Source of the DNA: JBFWNG01 sp050251195
GTDB lineage: Bacteria > Bdellovibrionota_B > Oligoflexia > Oligoflexales > Oligoflexaceae
Assembly: GCA_050251195.1 (NCBI GenBank)
Contig: JBFWNG010000011.1
Span: 62,001 to 126,000 of the forward strand
Length of the DNA: 64,000 nt
Reading direction: 5' to 3'
Below are positions 33,428 through 42,119 of this stretch, piece by piece; the first letter of the stretch is position 1; each line of letters begins with the position of its first letter. The notes beneath the pieces are model-generated. The model did no database searches and was not told where the DNA came from. It saw only the letters and a program-made list of their open reading frames with translations. Position numbers and translations under genes: made by a program.

Positions 33428-36400
33428 ATGAAAATCTCTTCTTCCATCGTGCGTTTAGTCAGCGTTCTGGTTTTGTTGGGAACGGCTTCTTGCGGGCACA
33501 AGAAGTCCAAGGAGAGAAAGGATGAGGTAGCGCCGACCTTCGACAAGACACCGGTCGTACCTTCCGGCGAACTTCCTATTATCGACGACAAAGGAAGAGT
33601 CGTTTATTCCGGCGGCCAATACATTCAAGTCACCATGATCAACGGCATTGCCTACATCCCAGTGGAAGGCATATTTCACGATCGCGATTTCGCGATTATT
33701 CTTGATTCTTCACGACGCGCTAGCACTTCGGCTGAAGAAGTAAAAGTGCGGCTCGATAAACAGCTCGGACTCGTAACAGACAAACTCAAAGAACATGTTT
33801 CGTTGCTCGATATTAAAACCCGCCCAGAGATCGGATATTTCAGCGCTCTCGCACCTTATGAAGCTTATCAGCAAATCGGCCGCATTGAAAATTTACCTTA
33901 TACCGTGGTCATAAACCCAGTTCTTACAACGCCGTTCGACGAAAAGGTTGCTCGTCCGTTGGATGCGGAAGCCGGCAATATTTTGAAGAACGCGAGAGTT
34001 GCTAACGATGCGTTTAGCGGCCTTGTGCCCATCGGTGCACCAGCCCTTATAGAGACCCTAAAATCACAATTTGACATCGCGATAGACGGGTCGACGGTTA
34101 CTGTCGGCGTTGCCGACACGGGTATCACATTCAACCACCCGTCCTTTGAAGACGCGGCTGGCAAGAATAGAATCGTGTACATGAAGGACTTCACGGCTGA
34201 GGGGAAAGTCTACTTTAACCCAAAAGCGGCGTTCGAAGTTCGAGAGCCGACCGCGGCGGAAGTTCCCGAAGGTCTTGGCGTCGAAGACGTATTAATTATC
34301 GCAAAGGCCGAAGTGATTCCCCCAACGAAAGGCCATACCTTACCACCGGCGGATCAATATGCCGAAATCCTCGAGCAGAAAATCATTACAAACCCGGAGC
34401 TCCGAAGCGAACTCTTGACAGCGCAATCCGGCGCTAAGCTTGGCGCTATCGCGGAAGAGTCTTATGCAGCCGAAGCGGAAAAAATAGACATCAACCAAAA
34501 CGGCAAAACAGACGACATGTTTTTTGCCATTGTCGTGCCGACTGGCGATTCCTATAAAATCTACGTTGATCTAACCGGCGAGGGAGATTTCAGAAAAGCA
34601 AAAGCTGTTCACGACTGGAACAGTTCTCAGGAGACTATGAAAGTTCTCGCCGAGGTTTTTGGTCTCGACGTACGCAAAGCCAAACTTCAAACCATTGCGG
34701 GTCAAGAAGAAGAAGTGCTCAGCGCCGCCATAGTTGGTATTGATCCTGGGATGCACGGCAGCCACGTGAGCGGCATCATCGCGGGCCGAAAAACAATATC
34801 CAACGACAGCGACGCCACTCTTGCACGAGGTGTTGCCCCCAATGCAAAAATCATGATGAACCGGGTTTGCGCCAACAACGGCGGATGTTCGGCGACAGAG
34901 GCTGTTATCGACTTGGCGCTCAACGGGGCCGAGATTGTCAACATGTCTCTCGGCGGCTTAAGCGTGTTTAACGACGGTTACAGTGTGGAAGAAATTGTGA
35001 TCGATCGATTGACGGATATGGAAAAAGTATTGTTCGTCATTTCCGCCGGCAACTCTGGACCTGGTCGAAACACTGTCGGCAGCCCGTCAACGGCCCGCAC
35101 GGCATTAAGCGTCGGCGCAACGGCAAACGCCAACATGATCGAAAAGCAATATCAGTGGCCCGGCAAAGGTCGAGCTGACGACGCGACGGACGATTTTATG
35201 CTGTTTTTCAGCTCAAGAGGTCCGTCCGCGGCAGGTGGTTTTAAACCTGAAATCAGCGCTCCCGGTACGCAGCTAAGCGCGCAGCCTCTCAACGGGGTTG
35301 AGGGCGTGCGCACGGGCTCCAACGTTTTCTGGGGAACGTCGATGGCGGCTCCTACGGCAAGCGGCGCGGTTGCGTTGCTGATGGACGCGGCGAAAAAGTA
35401 TAATGCAAAATTCTCAGCGGATCTCCCGACCGATCCTACGACAATTAAGAAGGTTTTGTTGGCGAGCGCTCGACCGTTTGACGTAACGCGCTTCGATCCT
35501 GATACCAATGCCTTGACGCGCGGTCAGTACACTTGGATTGATCAAGGTGCCGGCATGATCGACCTTCCGCAAGCCTGGAAGAGCCTTTTAGCTGAAAGGG
35601 AAACAAAAATCCCAAGCGCTGTATACGCTGAGGAAAGTGGCGTGAAAACGGGGATCGACCTCGACTACCAGGTTCGAGTCTTGCGAACAAATCCGAACGG
35701 CATCAACTATGACGGTACGCTTCAACTACCGCCCGAGGTTCTCGAAATCACAGGGCCACGCTTCGGTCGCGGCATCTGGTTGGATGCGAAAGAGCAGGAC
35801 AGCCTCATTCCTGTGCAAATTGCCCGACGATTGCCTGTCTCCGCTACCGAGCGGGACGACGTGGGCGAACTTCAACGTCTCTTGCGAACGACGCAGGATG
35901 AATTCGAAATAAAGACAGTATTTTACGGTTCGAGCGTTGCTTGGTTAAAAGCAGGGAGTCTCGAAGCCTTGGATTGTAATAGTTCGTCGGTATCAAAGAG
36001 GCTGACTGTTGTGGGCGAAGGCGCGATCGACAACTTCGGGGCCGAGAAAGATAAGTCGGTTTCAAGTCGTGAGAGTACGCTTTACGTTTGCGTCGACAGA
36101 GCAAAACTCAATGCACTGCCACCGGGCGACCACGGTGCGCTGATATTGGCGCGCAGAGCAAGCGGCGACAAGGTTGAGGCCAACGCGTCCTTTATTGTCC
36201 CCGTTTATATAACCGTTCCTCAGAAGACTTTGGCCGGCAACGCTGGTTATGAGATAGAAGGTTCTGTCGATTCGTTCCAGGTTGCTCGTCATTACGTCAA
36301 CGTCGCCGAAGGCACCTCGATGGTCAAGGTTACGCTCGAAGTACCGGAAGCCGTCGCTGGACAGTGCGCCGGTGTCCGTCTCTACGTGCTCGAAGGTGAC

Positions 36401-37267
36401 AACTCCACGTCCCCGTCCGAAATCGAAGGGAACATTGTGACGAATTGCTCTGCATCGGGAGCTCCCAGCAACGAGAAGAGGACGCTTGAGTATATTCGGC
36501 TGGCGCCTAAAGCAGGCACGTGGAACCTCCATGTCTTTGGTAGATATCAGTTCGCGCACAGTCCTTATAAACTGAGCGTAGAGTACGCCAATATCAAGCT
36601 TTCAAAAGACCAGATCGGCGACACAGAAGCGTCGCTCAACGGCGAATTGGAGCTTGGCGTTGTAGATGCGTCCATCGAGCTTAAGCCAGATGCAACAACG
36701 AGTGTCTTTGCGCTCAACGGACTAACCCAAACAATTAAGTCTCCTATCGCCACAGGCGACGTACTCAAAGTTCCCGACTTGGACGGCAAAACGTTCCGCA
36801 GCTACTCTGAAGATGTCGTGACTGTTACGATCGGCACCGACGGAAGCCCTGGCAACGATCTGGACTTGACCGTCTATGAGTGCGAAGCAGAGCAAGAGGA
36901 GAACTGTGTTGCGATTGGACAAAGCGCCGGCGCAACAGATTTAGAAACGGTGGAATTTACGCCGAATAAAGCTAAATTTTATGTTGCCGAGGTTAGCGGA
37001 TTTGATGTTTCTCAAGGTGATAAGACTTTCGTTTTAACGGAGAAACTAGCCCTTGCCACCTCGGACGCCGGAAAGATAACGGTGACGGAATTGGCAGAAA
37101 ACACCTTCAACATTAAGCACGAGCTCGCAATCGAGAACTCTGTAATCTTGAAACACCCCCTCTATGTGTCCGGCAAGTATAGTGCGACCGGCAACCTGGA
37201 GCTGAAGGATGCTAAAAGCTCAGGATTGGTAAGGGTTCCGGTTTTGGTTAAGAAAGTGGTTCCGTAA
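33428..37267 (+). CDS. Large TPPII-like subtilisin-family (S8) lipoprotein protease
   Basis: This 1279-residue protein begins with a lipoprotein signal (lipid Cys in GTASCGH, residue 22). The S8 catalytic residues are Asp230 (VADTGITF), His443 (GMHGSHVSGI) and Ser638 (GTSMAAPTASG); the oxyanion Asn lies in SAGNSGPG. The 213 residues between Asp and His are far more than the 30-40 of ordinary subtilisins and match tripeptidyl-peptidase II, which has a similar insert. DQGAGMIDLPQAW after the catalytic domain also fits that family. About 550 residues of beta-rich domains follow. It would be an outer-surface or periplasmic protease. GGTAGGTAGG before the ATG is the ribosome site. It is convergent with the chemotaxis operon. 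Confidence 0.87.
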   Translation: MKISSSIVRLVSVLVLLGTASCGHKKSKERKDEVAPTFDKTPVVPSGELPIIDDKGRVVYSGGQYIQVTMINGIAYIPVEGIFHDRDFAIILDSSRRASTSAEEVKVRLDKQLGLVTDKLKEHVSLLDIKTRPEIGYFSALAPYEAYQQIGRIENLPYTVVINPVLTTPFDEKVARPLDAEAGNILKNARVANDAFSGLVPIGAPALIETLKSQFDIAIDGSTVTVGVADTGITFNHPSFEDAAGKNRIVYMKDFTAEGKVYFNPKAAFEVREPTAAEVPEGLGVEDVLIIAKAEVIPPTKGHTLPPADQYAEILEQKIITNPELRSELLTAQSGAKLGAIAEESYAAEAEKIDINQNGKTDDMFFAIVVPTGDSYKIYVDLTGEGDFRKAKAVHDWNSSQETMKVLAEVFGLDVRKAKLQTIAGQEEEVLSAAIVGIDPGMHGSHVSGIIAGRKTISNDSDATLARGVAPNAKIMMNRVCANNGGCSATEAVIDLALNGAEIVNMSLGGLSVFNDGYSVEEIVIDRLTDMEKVLFVISAGNSGPGRNTVGSPSTARTALSVGATANANMIEKQYQWPGKGRADDATDDFMLFFSSRGPSAAGGFKPEISAPGTQLSAQPLNGVEGVRTGSNVFWGTSMAAPTASGAVALLMDAAKKYNAKFSADLPTDPTTIKKVLLASARPFDVTRFDPDTNALTRGQYTWIDQGAGMIDLPQAWKSLLAERETKIPSAVYAEESGVKTGIDLDYQVRVLRTNPNGINYDGTLQLPPEVLEITGPRFGRGIWLDAKEQDSLIPVQIARRLPVSATERDDVGELQRLLRTTQDEFEIKTVFYGSSVAWLKAGSLEALDCNSSSVSKRLTVVGEGAIDNFGAEKDKSVSSRESTLYVCVDRAKLNALPPGDHGALILARRASGDKVEANASFIVPVYITVPQKTLAGNAGYEIEGSVDSFQVARHYVNVAEGTSMVKVTLEVPEAVAGQCAGVRLYVLEGDNSTSPSEIEGNIVTNCSASGAPSNEKRTLEYIRLAPKAGTWNLHVFGRYQFAHSPYKLSVEYANIKLSKDQIGDTEASLNGELELGVVDASIELKPDATTSVFALNGLTQTIKSPIATGDVLKVPDLDGKTFRSYSEDVVTVTIGTDGSPGNDLDLTVYECEAEQEENCVAIGQSAGATDLETVEFTPNKAKFYVAEVSGFDVSQGDKTFVLTEKLALATSDAGKITVTELAENTFNIKHELAIENSVILKHPLYVSGKYSATGNLELKDAKSSGLVRVPVLVKKVVP

Positions 37268-37274
37268 GGAGCAC

Positions 37275-37811
37275 TCAAAATAGGACAGCGTCGCCTTCTT
37301 TAATACCGCCGCCGTTGTCCGCTTTCTTTTCGAAGTTGAGCCCTTCGTCGATCTTGAAGTGTGCAAATAGGGCGATCGGTTTTTTATCGATAGTGAAGTT
37401 AAAGTAGTTCTTCGCGGCGCCCGCGTCCACCTCAATACTCTTGCCCGTGATGATCGTGGGTGTTCCTAAACTCAAGTTAATTCCATAGTCGAGCAGTATG
37501 TTCTTGGTTCTTCCCAAGAGCAGGTTCGCCATCTCGCCCAGCCAGTCTTTCAGTTCGGCGTCGTTTGCCTTTTGCCCGTCGAGAGCCGGGTAGGTCGTCT
37601 CGAGAAAATGCTTGTCACACATTATGGTGAGGGATCCTTTCATCTTATCCCCCGTAAAACCTATGTGCCCGGCGAGTTCTGTGGCGCTCGTGTTTTCATC
37701 TGTTTCTTTCAAACTCGAACTGTCGAACGTCATTCCATTCAATGATGCAAAGCTCGAAATTGCTTCTTTGATAATGTCTTTTAGGGGTTGTGGAAATGAT
37801 GTCATAGTCAA
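37275..37811 (-). CDS. cheX: CheX-like phosphatase
   Basis: This 178-residue protein has the CheX/CheC-type fold with the active-site pattern Glu-x-x-Asn in DWLGEMANLLLGRTKN. CheX removes phosphate from CheY-P. It is the last gene of the chemotaxis operon, overlapping the CheR-CheB gene by four bases. No stand-alone CheY is in the window, so its substrate is encoded elsewhere or is the receiver of the fusion protein. Confidence 0.8.
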   Translation of the reverse strand: MTMTSFPQPLKDIIKEAISSFASLNGMTFDSSSLKETDENTSATELAGHIGFTGDKMKGSLTIMCDKHFLETTYPALDGQKANDAELKDWLGEMANLLLGRTKNILLDYGINLSLGTPTIITGKSIEVDAGAAKNYFNFTIDKKPIALFAHFKIDEGLNFEKKADNGGGIKEGDAVLF

Positions 37812-39721
37812 CTCGCTCGTTCGTATTCAAAGCTTATGGATATGATGTGTTCCAGTTTTAATTTCATCTCGTCCAAATTCCCGACGTATTGCGCGGCGCC
37901 AAGGTTGATCGCTTCTTTGGGCATTCCAAACACCACAGAAGAGCTCTGATCTTGTGCGAACGTCATAGCTCCTTGTTCCCGAAGAGCTAGAAGACCTTTC
38001 GCGCCGTCCTTTCCCATTCCTGTGAGTAAGAAAGCGGCAACGGAGTTGTTTAGCTTTGCGGCCGACTGAAAAAGATAATCGACACTGGGACGGTGCCCGC
38101 TCACCATGTCAATCTTATCGACCTTCAACACAAGCGTGTTGTCTCGAGCTGAACGTGCACATACACCGATATGGAAGTCGTCAGTTGCTAAGTAAACACA
38201 CCCTTTCTTCAATTCCGCTCCGTCCACAATTTCGCCAAGGGTCAATCTGGCGCCTTCCGCGACAGTTTGTGCAAAGGGACGCAGAAATTCCAGTCCCATG
38301 TGCTGAACGATGACGATGGGAGGCGTCGTTCTCGGAACATTGGTGAGCATTTTCGCTATCGCTCTCGTGCCTCCGGTGCTGGCGCCAATCAGAATAACCT
38401 CGGCAGCCCGCATTTTTTGCGAACTCTTGAGGTTTACCGATTGTTTTGCCGTGTCCGGCTTATTGCTCATCTGGCTGCTTTCCAGTATGGCGTCGAATTT
38501 CGCAATGGTACCGTCGGGATCTCTTCGAAGGTCCTTTTTTTCTATGTACTCTTGGGCATCTTTCTGCAACGTGCCGAGAATGTCCGGGACTTGAGAGGGC
38601 GACAAGTCGCTCAAAATAATAACTGGGGTTCGGAGGCCTTTGCGGCGTTGGGTAGATAACCACTGATCACCGCTTTCGTTTGGCATATGCAGATCGAGGC
38701 TGATGATGTCCACTTTGTTTGTGGTAAGAAACTCAGTGGCTTCGTGCGCTGATTCCACGGCGTAAGTTGTGAAACCTCGCGCCTTAAACATGGAAGTCAT
38801 GATTGCCCGGATTGTCTGGGAATCATCGACAATGAGAATTTTCTTGTCGTTGGCTTCTTTTGTGGATGCCGTGTCTTGTGACGCATTGATATGCCGAGAG
38901 TATTTGTATATAGCGTGACCCATTCTGGTGACGTTGAATGTTTTGGCTTCAATGGATTCACTGTGTCCGAGACAGAGTAAGCCGTCGGGGGTTAGAGCGG
39001 TGACGAAGCTGCGCACGACTCGCTCGATGTCTTCTGGTGTGAAATAGATAAGAACGTTTCTGCAAAATATGATATCGAATGGGCCTTCAGATGCCGTAAA
39101 GTTTTTTATACTCATGACTTTGAAGCGACAGCGTTCCCGAATATTTTTTTTGACGGCGATATATCCCTTGGTGCGGCCAGAGCCTACCATGAGGTGTGTA
39201 TGAAAGTTGGGCGGGATTTGCGCCATTCCGTTGCGGAGGTATACCGCTTTTTTGGCGGTTTCGACGGAAATAGGGTCAATGTCCGTTCCGTGGATCACGT
39301 AGTCGAAGCCGAGAATTTTCTTTTTTGCTTCTTCGAGGTACATGGCAAGAGTGTAAACTTCTTCGCCTGTGGAACAGGCTGTGACGGCTATCTGAAGTTT
39401 CTTCCCCGCCAATGTTTTCGCCTTGTCGACAAGGTACTTCAGTAGTTGATCGAACTGAGGCTTTTCCCGAAACCAATTCGTTGTGTGAATTGTCAGGGCC
39501 GACACGAGCCAATTGCGCTCATCTGGGTCTTGAGACGCGAATGCGAGATATTGGCGCGGGTTTCTTATGCCCGTCGCCAACATTCTTCGGTGCACATTGG
39601 CCACAAGGATATTCTTCCGGTAACCGCCTGTGTGACAATTGCCTGTGATCCTAGTGGCGGTTTCAAAGATGAGCTCGACTTCTTCGGGGGTGAAGACGAG
39701 CTCATCGTTTTGGTAGATCAT
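37808..39721 (-). CDS. CheR-CheB fusion: receptor methyltransferase plus methylesterase
   Basis: This 637-residue protein joins the two opposing receptor-adaptation enzymes. Residues 1-about 275 are CheR: an N-terminal helical domain, AVTACSTGEEVYTLAM for SAM binding, and FDIIFCRNVLIYFTPE. Residues about 297-420 are a receiver domain (KILIVDDSQTIR, phospho-Asp in DIISLDLHMPN). Residues about 440-635 are CheB methylesterase with Ser in LIGASTGGT, His in VIVQHMGLEF and Asp in LTGMGKDGAKG. All catalytic positions look intact. It lies between CheW and CheX genes. One chain adding and removing methyl groups, with only the second half under receiver control, is an unusual design. Confidence 0.92.
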   Translation of the reverse strand: MIYQNDELVFTPEEVELIFETATRITGNCHTGGYRKNILVANVHRRMLATGIRNPRQYLAFASQDPDERNWLVSALTIHTTNWFREKPQFDQLLKYLVDKAKTLAGKKLQIAVTACSTGEEVYTLAMYLEEAKKKILGFDYVIHGTDIDPISVETAKKAVYLRNGMAQIPPNFHTHLMVGSGRTKGYIAVKKNIRERCRFKVMSIKNFTASEGPFDIIFCRNVLIYFTPEDIERVVRSFVTALTPDGLLCLGHSESIEAKTFNVTRMGHAIYKYSRHINASQDTASTKEANDKKILIVDDSQTIRAIMTSMFKARGFTTYAVESAHEATEFLTTNKVDIISLDLHMPNESGDQWLSTQRRKGLRTPVIILSDLSPSQVPDILGTLQKDAQEYIEKKDLRRDPDGTIAKFDAILESSQMSNKPDTAKQSVNLKSSQKMRAAEVILIGASTGGTRAIAKMLTNVPRTTPPIVIVQHMGLEFLRPFAQTVAEGARLTLGEIVDGAELKKGCVYLATDDFHIGVCARSARDNTLVLKVDKIDMVSGHRPSVDYLFQSAAKLNNSVAAFLLTGMGKDGAKGLLALREQGAMTFAQDQSSSVVFGMPKEAINLGAAQYVGNLDEMKLKLEHIISISFEYERAS

Positions 39722-39725
39722 GCTA

Positions 39726-40295
39726 TCATCCCACTGCGTTTCGGGAATTTCGAATCGATATCAGCTCATCTGCGCTCAAAATCTTTTGCAGGTCGAGAAT
39801 AGAAACCAGCTCTTTGTTGTGCTTTCCGATGCCAATGAGATAATTCTGGGGAATACTGGTCTGGATATTTGGTTTTCGCTCAATGTCCGCATCATGGATG
39901 GTGCTCACCGACTCAACGCGGTCAACGAGTGCCGCCAGGGGGCCACTAGGAGAATCGAAAACGACAAGTGCCGGCTGTTCGTCCTTGTTTTGACTCGCAA
40001 GGCCAAAACGAAGGCGAAGGTCGATAAGTCCGACAATTTGACCCCGCAGGTTGATGACACCGAGAAAGTGCTTCATAGTGTTCGGGACTGGTTTGTAATC
40101 TTGTGGTTCGACGATCTCGCGAACGCCAAGAAGAGGAGTAGCGTAATACTCTCCGGCGAGCTTGAACACAAGATAACGATTGTCCTGGGCCGTTTCTTTG
40201 ATTTCTTCTTCGAAGGAACCTAAAGTTTGTTTTGGCGCAGGTTGTTCTTTTGTTGGCTCTTCATCGAAGACGCCAAATGCTGCTGTCTTAGCCAT
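39726..40295 (-). CDS. cheW: CheW adaptor
   Basis: This 189-residue protein has a CheW domain in residues about 35-180 (YLVFKLAGEYYATPLLGVREIVE, GVINLRGQIVGLIDLRLRFG) after a 30-residue disordered, Gln/Pro-rich N-terminus. It links receptors to CheA. It overlaps cheA by eight bases and precedes the CheR-CheB gene by four. Confidence 0.92.
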   Translation of the reverse strand: MAKTAAFGVFDEEPTKEQPAPKQTLGSFEEEIKETAQDNRYLVFKLAGEYYATPLLGVREIVEPQDYKPVPNTMKHFLGVINLRGQIVGLIDLRLRFGLASQNKDEQPALVVFDSPSGPLAALVDRVESVSTIHDADIERKPNIQTSIPQNYLIGIGKHNKELVSILDLQKILSADELISIRNSRNAVG

Positions 40296-42093
40296 GTGTT
40301 CCCGTCCTCCTATCTACACTTTTTAGATACTGTCTTGCTAATGCTGGTAACGAAATAATCATTCCTGGTGTCCCATCGCCTAAGATCGTTGTTCCAGAAA
40401 TTCCTGGCATCTTTTCCAAACGACCTTGAAGTTTACGAATAACGACGGGTTGCTGTCCTTGAATCTCATCCACTTCAAAGGCCACGTGCAACACGCCAAC
40501 CCTCGCGATAAGCGCAGGTTTGCGATTGCCGTCAATGTTGACAACCTTTTGTTGCGATTTAGCATTGACTGGGGTTTTGAGCATCTGAGTCGGAAGATAG
40601 GTTTTCAGTTCTTGTACGGGAACGACGTTTCCGCGCAATGAGATCATACGGCCCGATTGGGTCGATGTCTTGATTTCATAGTTCGAAAGGTCGATGATTT
40701 CCGACAAATCCTGAATGGGCACGGCGTACTTGACGTTATCCAGGGAAATAATGAGAGAGTCGACAATACTCAAACTTGTGGGCAAATGAACGTGGAATTG
40801 GGTCCCATGATCTTTTTTGCTCGTGATTTCCAGATTGCCGCCTACTGCCTCGATGGCTCTACTTACAACATCCATGCCGACACCGCGACCTGATATGTCA
40901 GTGACTTGCTCCGCCGTTGAAAACCCTGGCTGCAATATGAGCTTATGAATGTCCGCTTCCGTTAGCTTCATGTTTTCCGTAACGATTTTTTTCTCGATCG
41001 CTTTCTTGTAGATTCTGTCGGCGTCCAGACCTTTACCGTCGTCCATCACCGAAATCGTCACCATGTTTGCATCTTGTTTCGCGCAGATTTTTATTCTCCC
41101 GACTTCATTTTTTCCGGCCTTCTTTCTGGTCGCAGGCAGTTCGACGCCATGATCAACTGCGTTTCTGAGAATATGCACAAAGGAGTCGGTGATCTTCTCA
41201 GTTACGGTCTTGTCAAGTTCGACGAATTCGCCTTCGATTTGAAATTCGATTTTTTTCTTCAACGATCGGGCAACGTCCGTGGCCGTACGCTCCAGTCGCT
41301 GGAAGAAGCCTTGAAGTGGCTGCATTCGTAGTGATAGAGACTGGTCTTGAAGGTCCTTAATGATCTTGTGGCAAAGGTAGATCGCGTTTTTGCAATGCTC
41401 GGAATTAAGAGTCCCGGCTTGCCGCGATTGCCAAATGATGGAAAGGTGAGTGGAAAGTTCGCCGATATACTGCATCATCTGATCGATCTTTTCCGCAGAT
41501 ACGCGAAGCGAGTCCGATCTTTTGCCTTTTCTCTCTTGCTCTTGGATTTCCAATGCTTTTGCCACTTTGTCCGGGCTAACAGCGCCTTCTTCGACAAGCA
41601 CTTCGCCAAGCTTTCTGGATTGCTTCTCAACAGCTTTCGCAAGCGCGTCTCTTGTGACGTCGCCCTGATCCAGAAGAATTTCACCAAGGTTGCGATCCTT
41701 GGGTGCCTTCTTGTCTGCCTTCAGATATCCGTCGAGCTCCGCGAGACGAGCGTTGTTGTCCTTGGTGGGGACGAATTTTTCGTTATCGTAAAGCTTTTCG
41801 ACCCACTTGAGAAGGGTCTCTTGGCAATTGAGAAGGATCTTGATGAGATCCGGTGTGACATTCAGCTCCTTGGCTTTGATGAGGCCGATGACGTCTTCGG
41901 CTCGGTGAACAAGGGAGCCGAACTCATCCAAGCCGACCGACCGTGATGAGCCCTTGAGATTATGCGCCGCCCTAAACAGGCCGTCGCATACCTCGTCAGA
42001 ATATCCTTTCTCGAGGTCCATACAGCATCTTTCCCAAGAGGCGAGGATGTCCTCTGCCTCCTCAAGAAAGACGTTTAAAAAATCGTTAGGCAT
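40288..42093 (-). CDS. cheA: CheA histidine kinase with two MshEN-like motifs
   Basis: This 601-residue kinase has an HPt domain with phospho-His44 (RAAHNLKGSS), then at residues 136-159 and 162-185 two 24-residue motifs of the form xLGExLxxxGxVxxxxxAxAxxxQ, then the dimerisation, ATPase (NAVDHG, DDGKGLD, GRGVGMD) and CheW-like regulatory domains. No CheY-binding P2 domain is seen; the paired motifs occupy its place. They match the 24-residue half-motif of MshEN domains, which bind cyclic di-GMP, but the spacer is two residues rather than five. Second gene of the chemotaxis operon, after the receptor. Confidence 0.92.
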   Translation of the reverse strand: MPNDFLNVFLEEAEDILASWERCCMDLEKGYSDEVCDGLFRAAHNLKGSSRSVGLDEFGSLVHRAEDVIGLIKAKELNVTPDLIKILLNCQETLLKWVEKLYDNEKFVPTKDNNARLAELDGYLKADKKAPKDRNLGEILLDQGDVTRDALAKAVEKQSRKLGEVLVEEGAVSPDKVAKALEIQEQERKGKRSDSLRVSAEKIDQMMQYIGELSTHLSIIWQSRQAGTLNSEHCKNAIYLCHKIIKDLQDQSLSLRMQPLQGFFQRLERTATDVARSLKKKIEFQIEGEFVELDKTVTEKITDSFVHILRNAVDHGVELPATRKKAGKNEVGRIKICAKQDANMVTISVMDDGKGLDADRIYKKAIEKKIVTENMKLTEADIHKLILQPGFSTAEQVTDISGRGVGMDVVSRAIEAVGGNLEITSKKDHGTQFHVHLPTSLSIVDSLIISLDNVKYAVPIQDLSEIIDLSNYEIKTSTQSGRMISLRGNVVPVQELKTYLPTQMLKTPVNAKSQQKVVNIDGNRKPALIARVGVLHVAFEVDEIQGQQPVVIRKLQGRLEKMPGISGTTILGDGTPGMIISLPALARQYLKSVDRRTGTHG

Positions 42094-42119
42094 AAACTAT
42101 TCCTCGCTGACAGTGTTGC

